Below, one piece after another: positions 45,623-53,913 of a DNA stretch of 59,653 nt. Both the position numbers and the translations under genes were made by a program. The DNA comes from Planctomycetales bacterium (GTDB lineage: Bacteria > Planctomycetota > Planctomycetia > Isosphaerales > Isosphaeraceae): NCBI GenBank assembly GCA_027451885.1, contig DAIDHX010000155.1:1-59653 (forward strand), in the 5' to 3' direction. A model generated the notes under the pieces. That model did not search any database and was not told the DNA's origin. It saw only the letters and a list, made by a program, of their open reading frames with translations. How positions within the stretch are numbered: position 1 is the first letter of the stretch; each line of letters begins with the position of its first letter.

Positions 45623-46450
45623 ATGCTCGCTGAGACGCGCCGGCGCCACCTGCTGGAAATGATCACGCGCCAGGGTTACGCAACCCTGGAAGAGCTTGTT
45701 CGCCAGCTTGGGGTCTCGGACAGCACGGTGCGGCGAGACCTGGAGGCGCTCGATGCCCAGGGGGCGATCAAGCGGACGCACGGTGGGGCGGTGTACGCGG
45801 GTGAGGTGCGACTCATGCCCGCGTTTGACGACCGCACCGGTACGGCCGCGATCGAGAAGAGGGCGATCGGCCATCTGGCCGCGAGCCTGATTGCCGACGG
45901 TGACACGGTGCTTCTGGACGGCGGCACAACCACGCTTGAGGTTGCCCGGGCGCTTGTGGGCAGGCGGGTGCAGGTGGTGACGAACAGCTTACCGATTGCT
46001 CAGCTTCTGGCTTCGAGCCACGAGACCGACCTGATCATGCTTGGGGGATACATCTCGCCGCGAACGGGGGTGGCGCTTGGGCCGCTCACGATTCAGGCGA
46101 TGGAGTCGATCCGGGTTCGGACGGCGATACTGGGGGCCGGCGGAATCGTGGCCGAGGGGATCTATAACTCAAATTCGCTCCTGGTTGAGACTGAGCGTCG
46201 CATGATGCGGTCGGGCCAGGAGGTGATGATCGTGGCCGACCATACCAAGTTTGGCCGCATGGCCCTTGCGCGGTTGTGCGGGCTCGAGGAGGCGCATTCG
46301 ATCGTCGTCGATACCGGCGTGAGCGAGGCGAATCTGGCGATGCTCAGCCAGGCGGGGCTGCGCATCCACCTGGCGCGACTGGGCGATCTGCGAACCAATG
46401 GCGCGGCTCCCGAGCCAGCCGCCGCAACCGGGAAAAGGAGCGAGGGATGA
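45623..46450 (+). CDS. DeoR family transcriptional regulator of the microcompartment operon
   Basis: This protein has about 275 residues. The DeoR-type helix-turn-helix is at residues 1-55 (ETRRRHLLEMITRQGYATLEE, then GVSDSTVRRDLEALDAQGAI and RTHGGA). The C-terminal ISOCOT-like sugar-phosphate sensor has DGDTVLLDGGTTTLEVARAL near residue 92 and VVTNSLPIAQLL. DeoR regulators usually repress sugar-catabolic operons and respond to a phosphorylated intermediate. ATG 45623 has AGGA at 45613-45616; a longer frame from 45569 is less likely. The stop overlaps the pduL start (ATGA), so it is part of the operon it presumably controls; the inducer could be fuculose- or rhamnulose-1-phosphate (inference). 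Confidence 0.92.
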   Translation: MLAETRRRHLLEMITRQGYATLEELVRQLGVSDSTVRRDLEALDAQGAIKRTHGGAVYAGEVRLMPAFDDRTGTAAIEKRAIGHLAASLIADGDTVLLDGGTTTLEVARALVGRRVQVVTNSLPIAQLLASSHETDLIMLGGYISPRTGVALGPLTIQAMESIRVRTAILGAGGIVAEGIYNSNSLLVETERRMMRSGQEVMIVADHTKFGRMALARLCGLEEAHSIVVDTGVSEANLAMLSQAGLRIHLARLGDLRTNGAAPEPAAATGKRSEG

Positions 46451-47124
46451 CCGCAACGGCCGCACCCAGCCGCGCAGACATCGAGACGATGGTGCGACGG
46501 ATTCTCGAACGCCAGGGTTTGAACGGGCTTGCCGCGGCGGCCAGGCCCGCCCCCCGGGTCGTGGTGAATATCTCCGCGCGGCACTGCCATTTGACCCAGG
46601 AAGATCTTGAGGTTCTCTACGGTAAGGGCTACCAGCTCACCCAGCTCAAGCGGCTCTACCAGGACACCGACTTCGCGGCCAACGAGACGGTCGCGGTGGT
46701 TGGTCCCCGGCAGCGGATGATCCCGGGCGTGCGCATTCTGGGCCCGTGCCGTAAATTCACCCAGGTGGAGCTCGCCTTCACCGATGCCATCAGCCTGGGC
46801 ATCGACTTGCCGGTCCGGCTTTCGGGAGATATCGAGGGGACGCCCGGCTGCTTGCTCGTGGGCCCCAAGGGAACGCTCGAGCTCAAGAACGGCGTGATCC
46901 GCGCGGAGCGGCACGTGCACATGGGCCCGGCCGACGCCTCGTATTACGGCGTCCAGCATCTTGATCGTATGAACATGAAAATAGACAGTCCGTGCCCGTC
47001 GATCCTGAACGGGCTGCTGGTGCGGGTGCATCCCGACTGGAAGCTCGAGGTGCACATCGACACGGACGAGGCGAATTGTTGCGACCTGACCCACGCCACG
47101 AACGTTGAGCTCGTGAAGGCGTGA
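46447..47124 (+). CDS. pduL: PduL-type phosphate acyltransferase (microcompartment)
   Basis: This PTAC enzyme has about 225 residues and converts an acyl-CoA plus phosphate to an acyl-phosphate, recycling CoA within the shell. The two PduL domains are recognisable by the metal-binding His motifs NISARHCHLT near residue 38 and ERHVHMGPADASYYG near residue 154, together with VRILGPCRKFTQVELAFTDA. Residues 9-24 (RADIETMVRRILERQ) form an amphipathic helix like the encapsulation peptides of BMC-associated PduL. ATG 46447 overlaps the regulator stop, with AAGGAG upstream. Acetate kinase, encoded downstream, should convert the acyl-phosphate into ATP. Confidence 0.95.
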   Translation: MTATAAPSRADIETMVRRILERQGLNGLAAAARPAPRVVVNISARHCHLTQEDLEVLYGKGYQLTQLKRLYQDTDFAANETVAVVGPRQRMIPGVRILGPCRKFTQVELAFTDAISLGIDLPVRLSGDIEGTPGCLLVGPKGTLELKNGVIRAERHVHMGPADASYYGVQHLDRMNMKIDSPCPSILNGLLVRVHPDWKLEVHIDTDEANCCDLTHATNVELVKA

Positions 47125-47190
47125 GGTTGGGTTGCGGGTGGGATTGTGCGCGGGGAGTGATTTCGACGACCTGTGGTAAGGAGGGGCGAC

Positions 47191-47508
47191 ATGGCCTCGG
47201 CATCGGTGGAAGCGCTTGGAATGATCGAGACGAAGGGCTTTGTGGCCCTGGTGGAGGCCTCTGACGCGATGGTCAAGGCCGCCAATGTGGACCTTGTCGG
47301 TTGGGAAAAGATCGGCAGCGGTCTGGTGACGGCCTTCGTGACGGGCGACGTGGCGGCGGTGAAGGCGGCGGTTGACGCCGGCTCGGCCGCGGCCAGCCGC
47401 ATTGGCGAGGTTGTCAGCGTGCAGGTGATCCCGCGTCCGCACGAGGACCTGGGTGGCGTGCTCGCCTTTACCAAGGCGTCGAGCGCACCGAAGAAGGAAG
47501 GGGCGTGA
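47191..47508 (+). CDS. BMC-H shell protein 1 (pore motif KIGSG)
   Basis: This is a 105-residue single-domain BMC (Pf00936) hexamer protein. [20 protein letters not shown] opens the domain; the predicted pore loop is KIGSGLV, the same type as PduA, followed by [14 protein letters not shown] and IPRPHEDL. An Ala/Lys-rich tail of about 15 residues follows. ATG 47191 is preceded by AAGGAGG; a frame from 47173 adds six residues and is less likely. It tiles the shell facets and should conduct small polar metabolites through its central pore. Confidence 0.95.
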   Translation: MASASVEALGMIETKGFVALVEASDAMVKAANVDLVGWEKIGSGLVTAFVTGDVAAVKAAVDAGSAAASRIGEVVSVQVIPRPHEDLGGVLAFTKASSAPKKEGA

Positions 47509-47512
47509 TTCG

Positions 47513-47839
47513 ATGGCCACACTGGAAAAATCGCGTGGCAAGGCGGGCGGCAGCGGCTCGGGGGGCATCGGCGACGCGCTTGGGCTCATCGAGACCAAGG
47601 GGCTTGTGGGCATGATCGAGGCGACCGACGCCATGCTCAAGGCGGCCTCGGTTGAGCTCGCCGGCCGCGTGCAGGTCGGAGGCGCCTTTGTGACCACGCT
47701 CGTCAAGGGTGACGTCGGCAGTGTGCGCGCGGCCGTTGAGGCCGGGGCCGAGGCCGCCGGCAAGGTCGGCGAGCTCGTCAGTGCCCACGTCATTCCCCGG
47801 CCTGATGAAGTGGTGCTCCGGACGTTCCTGGGCTCGTGA
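47513..47839 (+). CDS. BMC-H shell protein 2 (pore motif QVGGAF)
   Basis: This is a 108-residue single BMC domain with a Gly/Ser-rich N-terminal extension of about 22 residues (ATLEKSRGKAGGSGSGG). DALGLIETKGLVGMIEATDA begins the domain, the pore loop is QVGGAFV, and VKGDVGSVRAAVEAG plus VIPRPDEVV close it. It is more similar to shell protein 3 than to 1. It starts 4 bases after the previous stop. It should form hexamers with a different pore chemistry from the first paralogue. Confidence 0.95.
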   Translation: MATLEKSRGKAGGSGSGGIGDALGLIETKGLVGMIEATDAMLKAASVELAGRVQVGGAFVTTLVKGDVGSVRAAVEAGAEAAGKVGELVSAHVIPRPDEVVLRTFLGS

Positions 47840-47878
47840 CTTCTACCGACTCCTGACACGCTAAAGGACCTGAGTTCC

Positions 47879-48154
47879 ATGAACGGCAATGCCCTGGGCC
47901 TCATCGAGACGATGGGCCTGGTTGCGCTCATCGACGCGGTCGACGCGATGCTGAAGGCCGCGTCGGTCGAGCTGGCGACCTCGGTCATCAAGCTCGACGG
48001 CGGCGTGGTGAGCGTGATGGTGCGGGGAGACGTGAGCAGCGTACGAGCCGCGGTCGAGGCGGGCGCCCAGGCGGCCGCCAGGGTCGGCGAGCTCCGCGCA
48101 GCGCACGTGATTCCGCGGCCTGATACCTCCGTCGTCCGCGCGTTTGGAGGCTAG
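47879..48154 (+). CDS. BMC-H shell protein 3 (pore motif KLDGG)
   Basis: This minimal 91-residue BMC-H domain has no N- or C-terminal extension. GNALGLIETMGLVALIDAVDA opens it, the pore-facing loop is KLDGGVV, and VRGDVSSVRAAVEAG and VIPRPDTSVVRAF end it. The pore region carries an Asp not seen in the other two paralogues, so permeability may differ. AAAGGA lies 10 bases before the ATG, and the acetate kinase start follows 4 bases after the stop. Confidence 0.95.
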   Translation: MNGNALGLIETMGLVALIDAVDAMLKAASVELATSVIKLDGGVVSVMVRGDVSSVRAAVEAGAQAAARVGELRAAHVIPRPDTSVVRAFGG

Positions 48155-48158
48155 GCTT

Positions 48159-49361
48159 GTGAAAATCCTGGTCGCCAACCTTGGAAGCACGAGCTTCAAG
48201 TACCGACTGTTCGACCTTGGCCTCGCCGGCGAGCCGGTGCTGGCCAAAGGCGGCATCGAACGCATCGGCTCGGACCAGGCCAAGGTCAAGGTCTCGTCGT
48301 CGCGTGGCGAGCGCGAGCTCGTCCGCCCGATCGCCGATCACGGCGAGGCCGTCGACCTCTGCCTGAACCAGCTCGTCGATCCCGAGATCGGCGTGCTCAC
48401 AAACCCGGACGAGGTTGCGGCGATCGGCTTCAAGGCGGTGCACGCGCGGAATCTGACGGGCGTGCACAGGGTCGACGAGTCGGTGCTGCAGGCGATGGAG
48501 GCGTTTGCCGATGTCGCCCCCGCGCACAACCCGCCTTATACCCGTGCGATGCGCACCTTGCTCGCGCGGTTTCCCAGGCTCCCCCTGGTCGCGGCCTTCG
48601 AGACCGGCTTCCACCGCTCGATTCCCGAGGCCTCGCAGCGCTACGCGATCCCTGAACAGTGGGCGACCGAATTCGGCGTCCGCCGCTGGGGATTCCATGG
48701 CGCCAGCCATCGTTACATCGCCTGGCGCAGCGCAGAGCTCGCGGGCAAAAACGACATCAAGGTCATCTCCTGCCACCTGGGCGGCAGCTCCTCGCTCTGC
48801 GCCATCAAGAATGGACAGTCGATCGGTTGCAGCCTGGGCATGAGCCCCCAGACCGGGTTGCCGCACAACAACCGCGTGGGCGACTTCGACGTCTTCGCGC
48901 TGCCGGTGATCCTCCGCGAGACGGGCAAGTCGCTCGAGCAGGTGCTCGACGACCTGGCCAATCGTTCGGGGCTTGAAGGGGTTGGCGGCGCAGGGCGAGA
49001 CCTGCGCGACATCGAGACCGCGGCCGCGAGCGGCAACGCGCGGGCCCAGCTTGCGATCGACGTCTTCGTGAATTCGATCCGCCACTACCTGGGGGCGTAT
49101 CTCTTCGAACTCGGCGGCGCGGACATGATCGTCTTCACCGGCGGCATCGGCGAGAACTCTACCACCATCCGTTCGGGCGTGCTCCGCGGCCTGGATTGGT
49201 TCGGCATCTCGATCGACCCCGCGCTCAACGCCTCGGGACCAGCCGAACGCAAAATCTCAGCCCCGGGCTCACGCGTCCAGGTCTGGACCTGCCCCACGAA
49301 CGAAGAACTGGTGGTCGCGCGGCAGTCGAAGACCTTGCTGGAATCGGCAACCAGGGCGTGA
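48159..49361 (+). CDS. ackA: Acetate/propionate kinase (AckA family)
   Basis: This acetokinase has about 400 residues and converts the acyl-phosphate made by PduL to a carboxylate with ATP formation. The N-terminal phosphate block is VANLGSTSFKYRLFD, a BMC-type variant of the common NxGSSSxK. The substrate/ATP blocks are VAAFETGFHRSIPE near residue 145, WGFHGASHRYIAWR near 177, LGGSSSLCAI near 205 and the C-terminal FTGGIGENS near 327. GTG 48159 with GGAGG 8 bases upstream is the start. In PVM microcompartment operons this kinase accompanies PduL and the aldehyde dehydrogenase; the substrate is probably propionyl-, acetyl- or lactyl-phosphate (inference). Confidence 0.93.
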   Translation: MKILVANLGSTSFKYRLFDLGLAGEPVLAKGGIERIGSDQAKVKVSSSRGERELVRPIADHGEAVDLCLNQLVDPEIGVLTNPDEVAAIGFKAVHARNLTGVHRVDESVLQAMEAFADVAPAHNPPYTRAMRTLLARFPRLPLVAAFETGFHRSIPEASQRYAIPEQWATEFGVRRWGFHGASHRYIAWRSAELAGKNDIKVISCHLGGSSSLCAIKNGQSIGCSLGMSPQTGLPHNNRVGDFDVFALPVILRETGKSLEQVLDDLANRSGLEGVGGAGRDLRDIETAAASGNARAQLAIDVFVNSIRHYLGAYLFELGGADMIVFTGGIGENSTTIRSGVLRGLDWFGISIDPALNASGPAERKISAPGSRVQVWTCPTNEELVVARQSKTLLESATRA

Positions 49362-49391
49362 AGACGTCCCGCTTTTAAGGAATGGCAGCCC

Positions 49392-49709
49392 ATGTTCCTG
49401 GGTCGGGTGACGGGGAGCGTCGTGGCCACGCAGAAGGTTGGGTCGATGACGGGGCGCAAGCTCCTGCTCGTCGAGCCCTACCGTGTCGAGGACAAGGGCT
49501 CTCCCCGGCTCGCACCCACGGGGCGGTCGTTCGTGGTGGTCGACTCGCTCGGCGCGGGCCTGGGTGAAATGGTGCTCGTCTGCCAGGGCTCAAGCGCCCG
49601 GCTCACGAGCGAGACCGAGAAACTTCCCATCGACGCGGTCGTGATCGGACTCGTCGACACTGTCGACGTCAAGGGCCAGGTCGCCTACCGCGCCGGCGAC
49701 ATCGACTAG
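49392..49709 (+). CDS. BMC-P (EutN/CcmL) pentameric vertex protein 1
   Basis: This is a 105-residue EutN/CcmL-type (Pf03319) protein. MFLGRVTGSVVATQKVGSMTGRKLLL is the signature first strand-loop-strand, followed by VDSLGAGLGEMVLVCQGSSAR and the closing AVVIGLVDTVDV. It is longer than the second BMC-P because of an insert (EDKGSPRLAPTGRSF). It caps the five-fold vertices of the shell. Confidence 0.94.
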   Translation: MFLGRVTGSVVATQKVGSMTGRKLLLVEPYRVEDKGSPRLAPTGRSFVVVDSLGAGLGEMVLVCQGSSARLTSETEKLPIDAVVIGLVDTVDVKGQVAYRAGDID

Positions 49710-49755
49710 AACGCATATACTGTCGCAAGTCCACCAGGCATAAACGAGTAATGCC

Positions 49756-51180
49756 ATGCAAATGACGGAAGACCTGATTCGCAACGTGGTGCAGGAAGTG
49801 CTTGCCCAGATGGGTACAGGCACTCTTGCCAATGGCAAGGCCGGGGGCAAGCCGAGCGGCGACCTGGGCGTGTTCCGCTCGGTGGATGACGCCGTGAGCG
49901 CGGCGGCCGCGGCGTTCAAGAGCTTCCGCACCCGCCCGCTCGCCGATCGCAAAAAGGCTGTCGAGGTCGTGCGGCAAATCTGCGTGCAAAACGCGGAAGA
50001 GCTGGGCCGGCTCGAGCTCGAGGAAACCAGGATCGGCCGGCTCGATCACAAGATTGAGAAACTGAAGAATGCGATCGCCGTCGTGCCGGGCGTCGAGGCG
50101 CTCAGGACCGACAACGCGACCGGCGACGACGGGCTCACGCTCACGGATTATGTGCCCTTCGGCGTCATCGGCGCGATCACGCCGGTCACGCACAGCCTGC
50201 CGACCCTGGCCGGTAACGCGATCAGCATGCTGGCTTCGGGCAACACGGTGGTCTTCAACGCCCATCCCTCGGGTGCGCGGATCGCTGCCGAGGGCGTGCG
50301 CAGATTCAACCGCGGCATCAAGGAAGCGATCGGTATCGAGAACCTGCTCACGATCATCGACCCGCCGACGCTCGAATCGGCCGCTGGGCTTTTTGATCAT
50401 CGCGACGTGCGGCTGCTGGTGGTGACGGGCGGTCCCGCCGTGGCCCGGGCAGCGCTTGCCAGCAAGCGCCGCGCGATCGTGGCCGGGCCGGGCAATCCTC
50501 CGGTCGTCGTCGACGCCACCGCCTGCATCGAGAACGCAGCGCGGTCGATCGTCTCGGGCGCGGCGTATGACAACAACCTGCTGTGCATTGGCGAGAAGCA
50601 GGTCTTCGCGGTGAGCTCGATCTTCGACGCGCTCATGGAGGCCGTCGGCCGGCACGGCGGTTTCCGCCTCACCTCGCAACAGGTCGACGCGCTCACAACC
50701 GCGGCATTCGTCAAGGGGTCAGACGGGGCGCTTCACGTGAACAAGGACCTGGTCGGCCAGGATCCCGCGGTGCTGGCGCGGCACGCCGGCGTGACCATCC
50801 CGGCGGGCGTGCAGATCCTTTACGCCGAGACAGGCGCGGATCACCCGTTCGTCGATCACGAGCAGATGATGCCCTTCGTGCCGTTTGTGCGCGTCTCGAG
50901 CGTGGACAGGGCCATCGAACTCGCGAAAGAGTCGGAGCAGGGCTACGGCCACACGGCGATCCTGCACTCGCGCGATACATCGGTCATGTCCAAGATGGGC
51001 CGGATCATGGACTGCACGATCTTTGTGATCAACGGTCCCTGCACGGCGGGGCTTGGCCTGGGAGGCGAGGGCACGTTGTCGTTCTCCATCGCGGGGCCGA
51101 CGGGCGAGGGCGTCACCACTCCGCTGACCTTCTGCCGCCAGCGCAGGACGAGCGTGATCAAGGGTATGCGATTTGTTTGA
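49756..51180 (+). CDS. CoA-acylating aldehyde dehydrogenase (PduP/EutE-like), BMC-associated
   Basis: This 474-residue ALDH-superfamily enzyme should oxidise propionaldehyde/lactaldehyde-type aldehydes with NAD and CoA to acyl-CoA. The catalytic Cys is in YDNNLLCIGEKQVF near residue 275, with the NAD-binding GPAVARAALASKRR near residue 228 and ITPVTHSLPT near 139. Residues 4-20 (TEDLIRNVVQEVLAQMG) form an amphipathic helix followed by a Gly-rich linker, like the N-terminal encapsulation peptides of PduP. It is the signature enzyme of this BMC. The gene lies between two BMC-P genes. Confidence 0.95.
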   Translation: MQMTEDLIRNVVQEVLAQMGTGTLANGKAGGKPSGDLGVFRSVDDAVSAAAAAFKSFRTRPLADRKKAVEVVRQICVQNAEELGRLELEETRIGRLDHKIEKLKNAIAVVPGVEALRTDNATGDDGLTLTDYVPFGVIGAITPVTHSLPTLAGNAISMLASGNTVVFNAHPSGARIAAEGVRRFNRGIKEAIGIENLLTIIDPPTLESAAGLFDHRDVRLLVVTGGPAVARAALASKRRAIVAGPGNPPVVVDATACIENAARSIVSGAAYDNNLLCIGEKQVFAVSSIFDALMEAVGRHGGFRLTSQQVDALTTAAFVKGSDGALHVNKDLVGQDPAVLARHAGVTIPAGVQILYAETGADHPFVDHEQMMPFVPFVRVSSVDRAIELAKESEQGYGHTAILHSRDTSVMSKMGRIMDCTIFVINGPCTAGLGLGGEGTLSFSIAGPTGEGVTTPLTFCRQRRTSVIKGMRFV

Positions 51181-51225
51181 TCTCTTGGGTTCGTCGCCAG
51201 GCGCACGCAATTGGGGGGTGGTTGA

Positions 51226-51507
51226 GTGCAGGTCGGAGTGGTGATGGGCACGGCAACGGCGACGATGAAGCATCCCACGCTTACGGGGGAGCGGATGCTA
51301 GTCGTGCAGCTTCTTACCGGCTCAAGCACGGCCGACGGCGAGCCCGTGATTGTGTTCGATCGCCTGGGCGCGAGGCGGGGTGATCGCGTACTTGTGACCA
51401 ATGACGGCCGCGCCTTGCAAGAACTGCTCGGGGCCACCACTCCCGGGCGCTGGAGCGTCATGGGCATACCCGATCTGGGTTCAGGCGAAGGCGAGGCGCT
51501 GCCATGA
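51226..51507 (+). CDS. BMC-P (EutN/CcmL) pentameric vertex protein 2
   Basis: This 93-residue EutN/CcmL domain starts at GTG 51226. MGTATATMKHPTLTGERMLVVQ, VFDRLGARRGDRVLVTNDGRALQ and the WSVMGI end are family landmarks. The stop overlaps the start of the third BMC-P (ATGA), so the two are translated together. It is one of three pentamer genes in the operon, as in described PVM loci. Confidence 0.93.
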   Translation: MQVGVVMGTATATMKHPTLTGERMLVVQLLTGSSTADGEPVIVFDRLGARRGDRVLVTNDGRALQELLGATTPGRWSVMGIPDLGSGEGEALP

Positions 51508-51839
51508 GAATCGGCGAGATCATCGGCCGCGTCACGCTCTCGCGCTCTGTGCCTGAAATCAAGGGAGGGCGGCTGCTCCTCACACGCCCGCTGCCCTTTG
51601 CCGCGCTCGCCCAAGGCGCACCCGATCGCGGCGAGGATCTGGTTCTTTACGACGAACTGGGCGCGGGGGCCGGAGCGATCGTGGCCATCAGCGAAGGCCG
51701 CGAGGCCGCAAACCCCTTCGGCAAGGTCAAAACGCCGATCGACGCCTATTGCGCTTGCCTTTTTGACTCCATCGACGTCGATCCCGACGTCACGCTCGAA
51801 CCACCCACATCCTCCAGAAAAGGATCGAGGAATCGATGA
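51504..51839 (+). CDS. BMC-P (EutN/CcmL) pentameric vertex protein 3
   Basis: This 111-residue EutN/CcmL protein begins MRIGEIIGRVTLSRSVPEIK, contains VLYDELGAGAGAIVAISEGREAA and closes with a Cys-containing AYCACLFDSIDV. A basic C-terminal tail (PPTSSRKGSRNR) distinguishes it from the other two. It overlaps both neighbours by four bases (ATGA), coupling shell and aldolase translation. Confidence 0.93.
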   Translation: MRIGEIIGRVTLSRSVPEIKGGRLLLTRPLPFAALAQGAPDRGEDLVLYDELGAGAGAIVAISEGREAANPFGKVKTPIDAYCACLFDSIDVDPDVTLEPPTSSRKGSRNR

Positions 51840-52801
51840 ACGTCAACGGATCGATCACAAACGAGTGGAAGCTGCGCGAGCAGATGTGCGAGATCGGCCG
51901 CCGCGTTTACAACAAGGGCTTCGCGGCCGCCAACGACGGCAACATCAGCCTCCGCCTCGACCAGGAACGCGTGCTCTGCACGCCAACCCGCGTCTCCAAG
52001 GGCTACATGAAGCCCGATGACCTCTGCATCGTCGACCTCGACGGCAAGCAAATCTCCGGCAAGCGCAAGCGCTCGAGCGAGATCTTGCTCCATCTTACGA
52101 TCATGAAAGCACGCGACGACGTGCGCTCCGTGGTGCACTGCCATCCCCCACACGCCACCGCGTTCGCCGTCGCCCGCGAGCCAATCCCCAAGTGCGTACT
52201 CCCCGAAATCGAGGTCTTCCTGGGCGAGGTGGCCATCTCTCCTTACGAGACGCCAGGCGGCCAGAGCTTCGCCGATACCGTGCTCCCGTTCGTGAAGGAC
52301 ACCGAGACGATCCTGCTGGCTAACCACGGCACGGTGACTTACGGATCCGATCTCGAGGACGCCTACTTCAAGACCGAGATCATCGACGCCTACTGCCGGA
52401 TCTTGATCCTGGCCAGGCAGCTTGGACGCGTAAACTATTACAGCGATCAGATGGCGGCCGAACTGATCAGCCTCAAGCCCAAACTGGGCATCCCGGATCC
52501 GCGGATCGAGCGCGGGCTCGAGAACTGCGACCTCTGCGGCAACAGCCTGTTTCGCGAGGGCTATGGCGCGCCTCCGCCCGAGCCCAAGGTGTTTGTGCAC
52601 CCCAAGATCGCGAGCGAGTTCCCGAACTCGCCGATTGAATCGTCCTACACGCCGCTCGGGCGCGACAGCCAGGGCAAGCCGCAGCCGGCGCCCGCGGCCT
52701 CAACCAACGGCCGCACCACCGTCGCGGCAACGGATACCGAGGCCATCGTGCAGGCTATCACCGACCAGGTCATGCGTGCGATGTCAGGGGCGGGCCGTTA
52801 G
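51836..52801 (+). CDS. Class II aldolase/adducin family protein (fuculose-/rhamnulose-1-phosphate aldolase-like) with C-terminal targeting helix
   Basis: This protein has 321 residues. The class II aldolase core shows AANDGNISLRL near residue 24, the Zn-binding HCHPPHATAF near residue 101, and the second metal His in LANHGTVTYGSDLED near residue 164. It should split L-fuculose-1-P or L-rhamnulose-1-P to dihydroxyacetone phosphate and lactaldehyde. A Pro/Ala-rich linker (residues about 275-298) leads to a C-terminal amphipathic helix, TEAIVQAITDQVMRAM, a likely encapsulation peptide. The core is about 215-230 residues in free-standing homologues, so the tail is an addition. It overlaps the preceding BMC-P gene by four bases. 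Confidence 0.93.
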   Translation: MNVNGSITNEWKLREQMCEIGRRVYNKGFAAANDGNISLRLDQERVLCTPTRVSKGYMKPDDLCIVDLDGKQISGKRKRSSEILLHLTIMKARDDVRSVVHCHPPHATAFAVAREPIPKCVLPEIEVFLGEVAISPYETPGGQSFADTVLPFVKDTETILLANHGTVTYGSDLEDAYFKTEIIDAYCRILILARQLGRVNYYSDQMAAELISLKPKLGIPDPRIERGLENCDLCGNSLFREGYGAPPPEPKVFVHPKIASEFPNSPIESSYTPLGRDSQGKPQPAPAASTNGRTTVAATDTEAIVQAITDQVMRAMSGAGR

Positions 52802-52861
52802 CCCGCGCCCGGCGAGCGCGAACCAGTGAGCTTAAATCAAGACTTGTCCAAAGGAACCTGT

Positions 52862-53908
52862 ATGCGAGTCAGCATCATTGGCGGCGGCGGCCTGGTGGGA
52901 TCGTCCACGGCATTCGCGCTTCAGTGCGGCGGCGTGGTGGATGGCATTGACCTCATCGACGCCAACGCGGATCTGGCGAAGGGGCAGGCGCTCGACCTGC
53001 TGCATGGCGCATCGCTCGTGGCCGACCAGCGGATCAGGGCCGGCGGCTATGAGCTGATTCCGTCGAGCGACGTGATCGTGATCACGGCCGGGCTCAGGCG
53101 CAAGCCGGACGAAAGCCGGCTCGATCTGATCAACCGCAACGTCGAGCTGTTTCTCTCCATCCTCGGCCAGGCCGCGGCGGCGGGACTTAAGCGCGAAGCG
53201 ATCGTGGTCGTGGTGTCGAACCCCGTCGATGTGCTGACCTACCTGGCGGTGAAGAAGCTGGGGCTGCCGCCTGAACAGGTGATCGGGCTGGGCACGGTGC
53301 TCGACACTGCGCGGTTCCGAAGTCTGATCGCGGAGTCGCTCGTGCTGCCCCCCACGCAGGTGACAGCACTCATTCTGGGCGAGCACGGCGATAGCATGGT
53401 GCCGATCTGGTCCGCCGCGCAGGCGGCGGGATTGCCGCTCGACAAGTTTCCAGGCTGGAATTCCGGGACGGCCGAAGCGCTCTTCAAACGCACCCGTGGC
53501 AGCGGCGCGGAGGTGATCAAGATGAAGGGGGGCGCAGGCTACGCCGTCGGCCTCTCGATTCGCGAGGTCGTGCACGCCGTGGCGCTCGACTCCCAGCGCA
53601 TCTTGCCGGTCTCAACCCTGGTGAACGGGCCCTACGGCATTCGCGACGTCTGCCTCTCGATCCCCACGGTCGTTGGCCGCGCAGGTGCGGTCAAGCAGCA
53701 TGAAATCGCGCTTTGGCCCAAGGAAATGCAGGCGCTCGAGCAGTCCGCCGGCGTGCTCCGGGAGACGATCGAGGCCGTTTACAAGAGCAATCCCAGGGCC
53801 GCGGGGGGCTCGATCGCACCCCCGCAGAAACCCACGAACTCAAGCGGATCCGTGCTCAAACCCGCACCCCGGGTCACCATCTCAGGCGGCGGCCGAAGGG
53901 GCGTCTGA
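52862..53908 (+). CDS. Lactate/malate dehydrogenase family protein
   Basis: This NAD-dependent 2-hydroxyacid dehydrogenase has about 348 residues. The Rossmann motif is IIGGGGLVGSSTAFAL at residues 5-20, the catalytic His is in LILGEHGDSMVPIWS near residue 178, and the mobile-loop Arg region is LRRKPDESR near residue 79 with NPVDVLTYL downstream. The NAD-recognition Asp is in LIDANADLA. The EHGDSMV block and PDESR loop fit the malate-type branch. A Pro/Ser-rich extension of about 35 residues follows the catalytic domain. It probably re-oxidises or uses NADH from the aldehyde dehydrogenase in the compartment (inference). ATG 52862 has AAGGAAC upstream. Confidence 0.92.
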   Translation: MRVSIIGGGGLVGSSTAFALQCGGVVDGIDLIDANADLAKGQALDLLHGASLVADQRIRAGGYELIPSSDVIVITAGLRRKPDESRLDLINRNVELFLSILGQAAAAGLKREAIVVVVSNPVDVLTYLAVKKLGLPPEQVIGLGTVLDTARFRSLIAESLVLPPTQVTALILGEHGDSMVPIWSAAQAAGLPLDKFPGWNSGTAEALFKRTRGSGAEVIKMKGGAGYAVGLSIREVVHAVALDSQRILPVSTLVNGPYGIRDVCLSIPTVVGRAGAVKQHEIALWPKEMQALEQSAGVLRETIEAVYKSNPRAAGGSIAPPQKPTNSSGSVLKPAPRVTISGGGRRGV

Positions 53909-53913
53909 TAGCC

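Noticed and set aside
46162-47991. Open frame of 609 codons on the minus strand
   Set aside because: It runs antisense across deoR, pduL and shell genes, all clearly coding on the plus strand.
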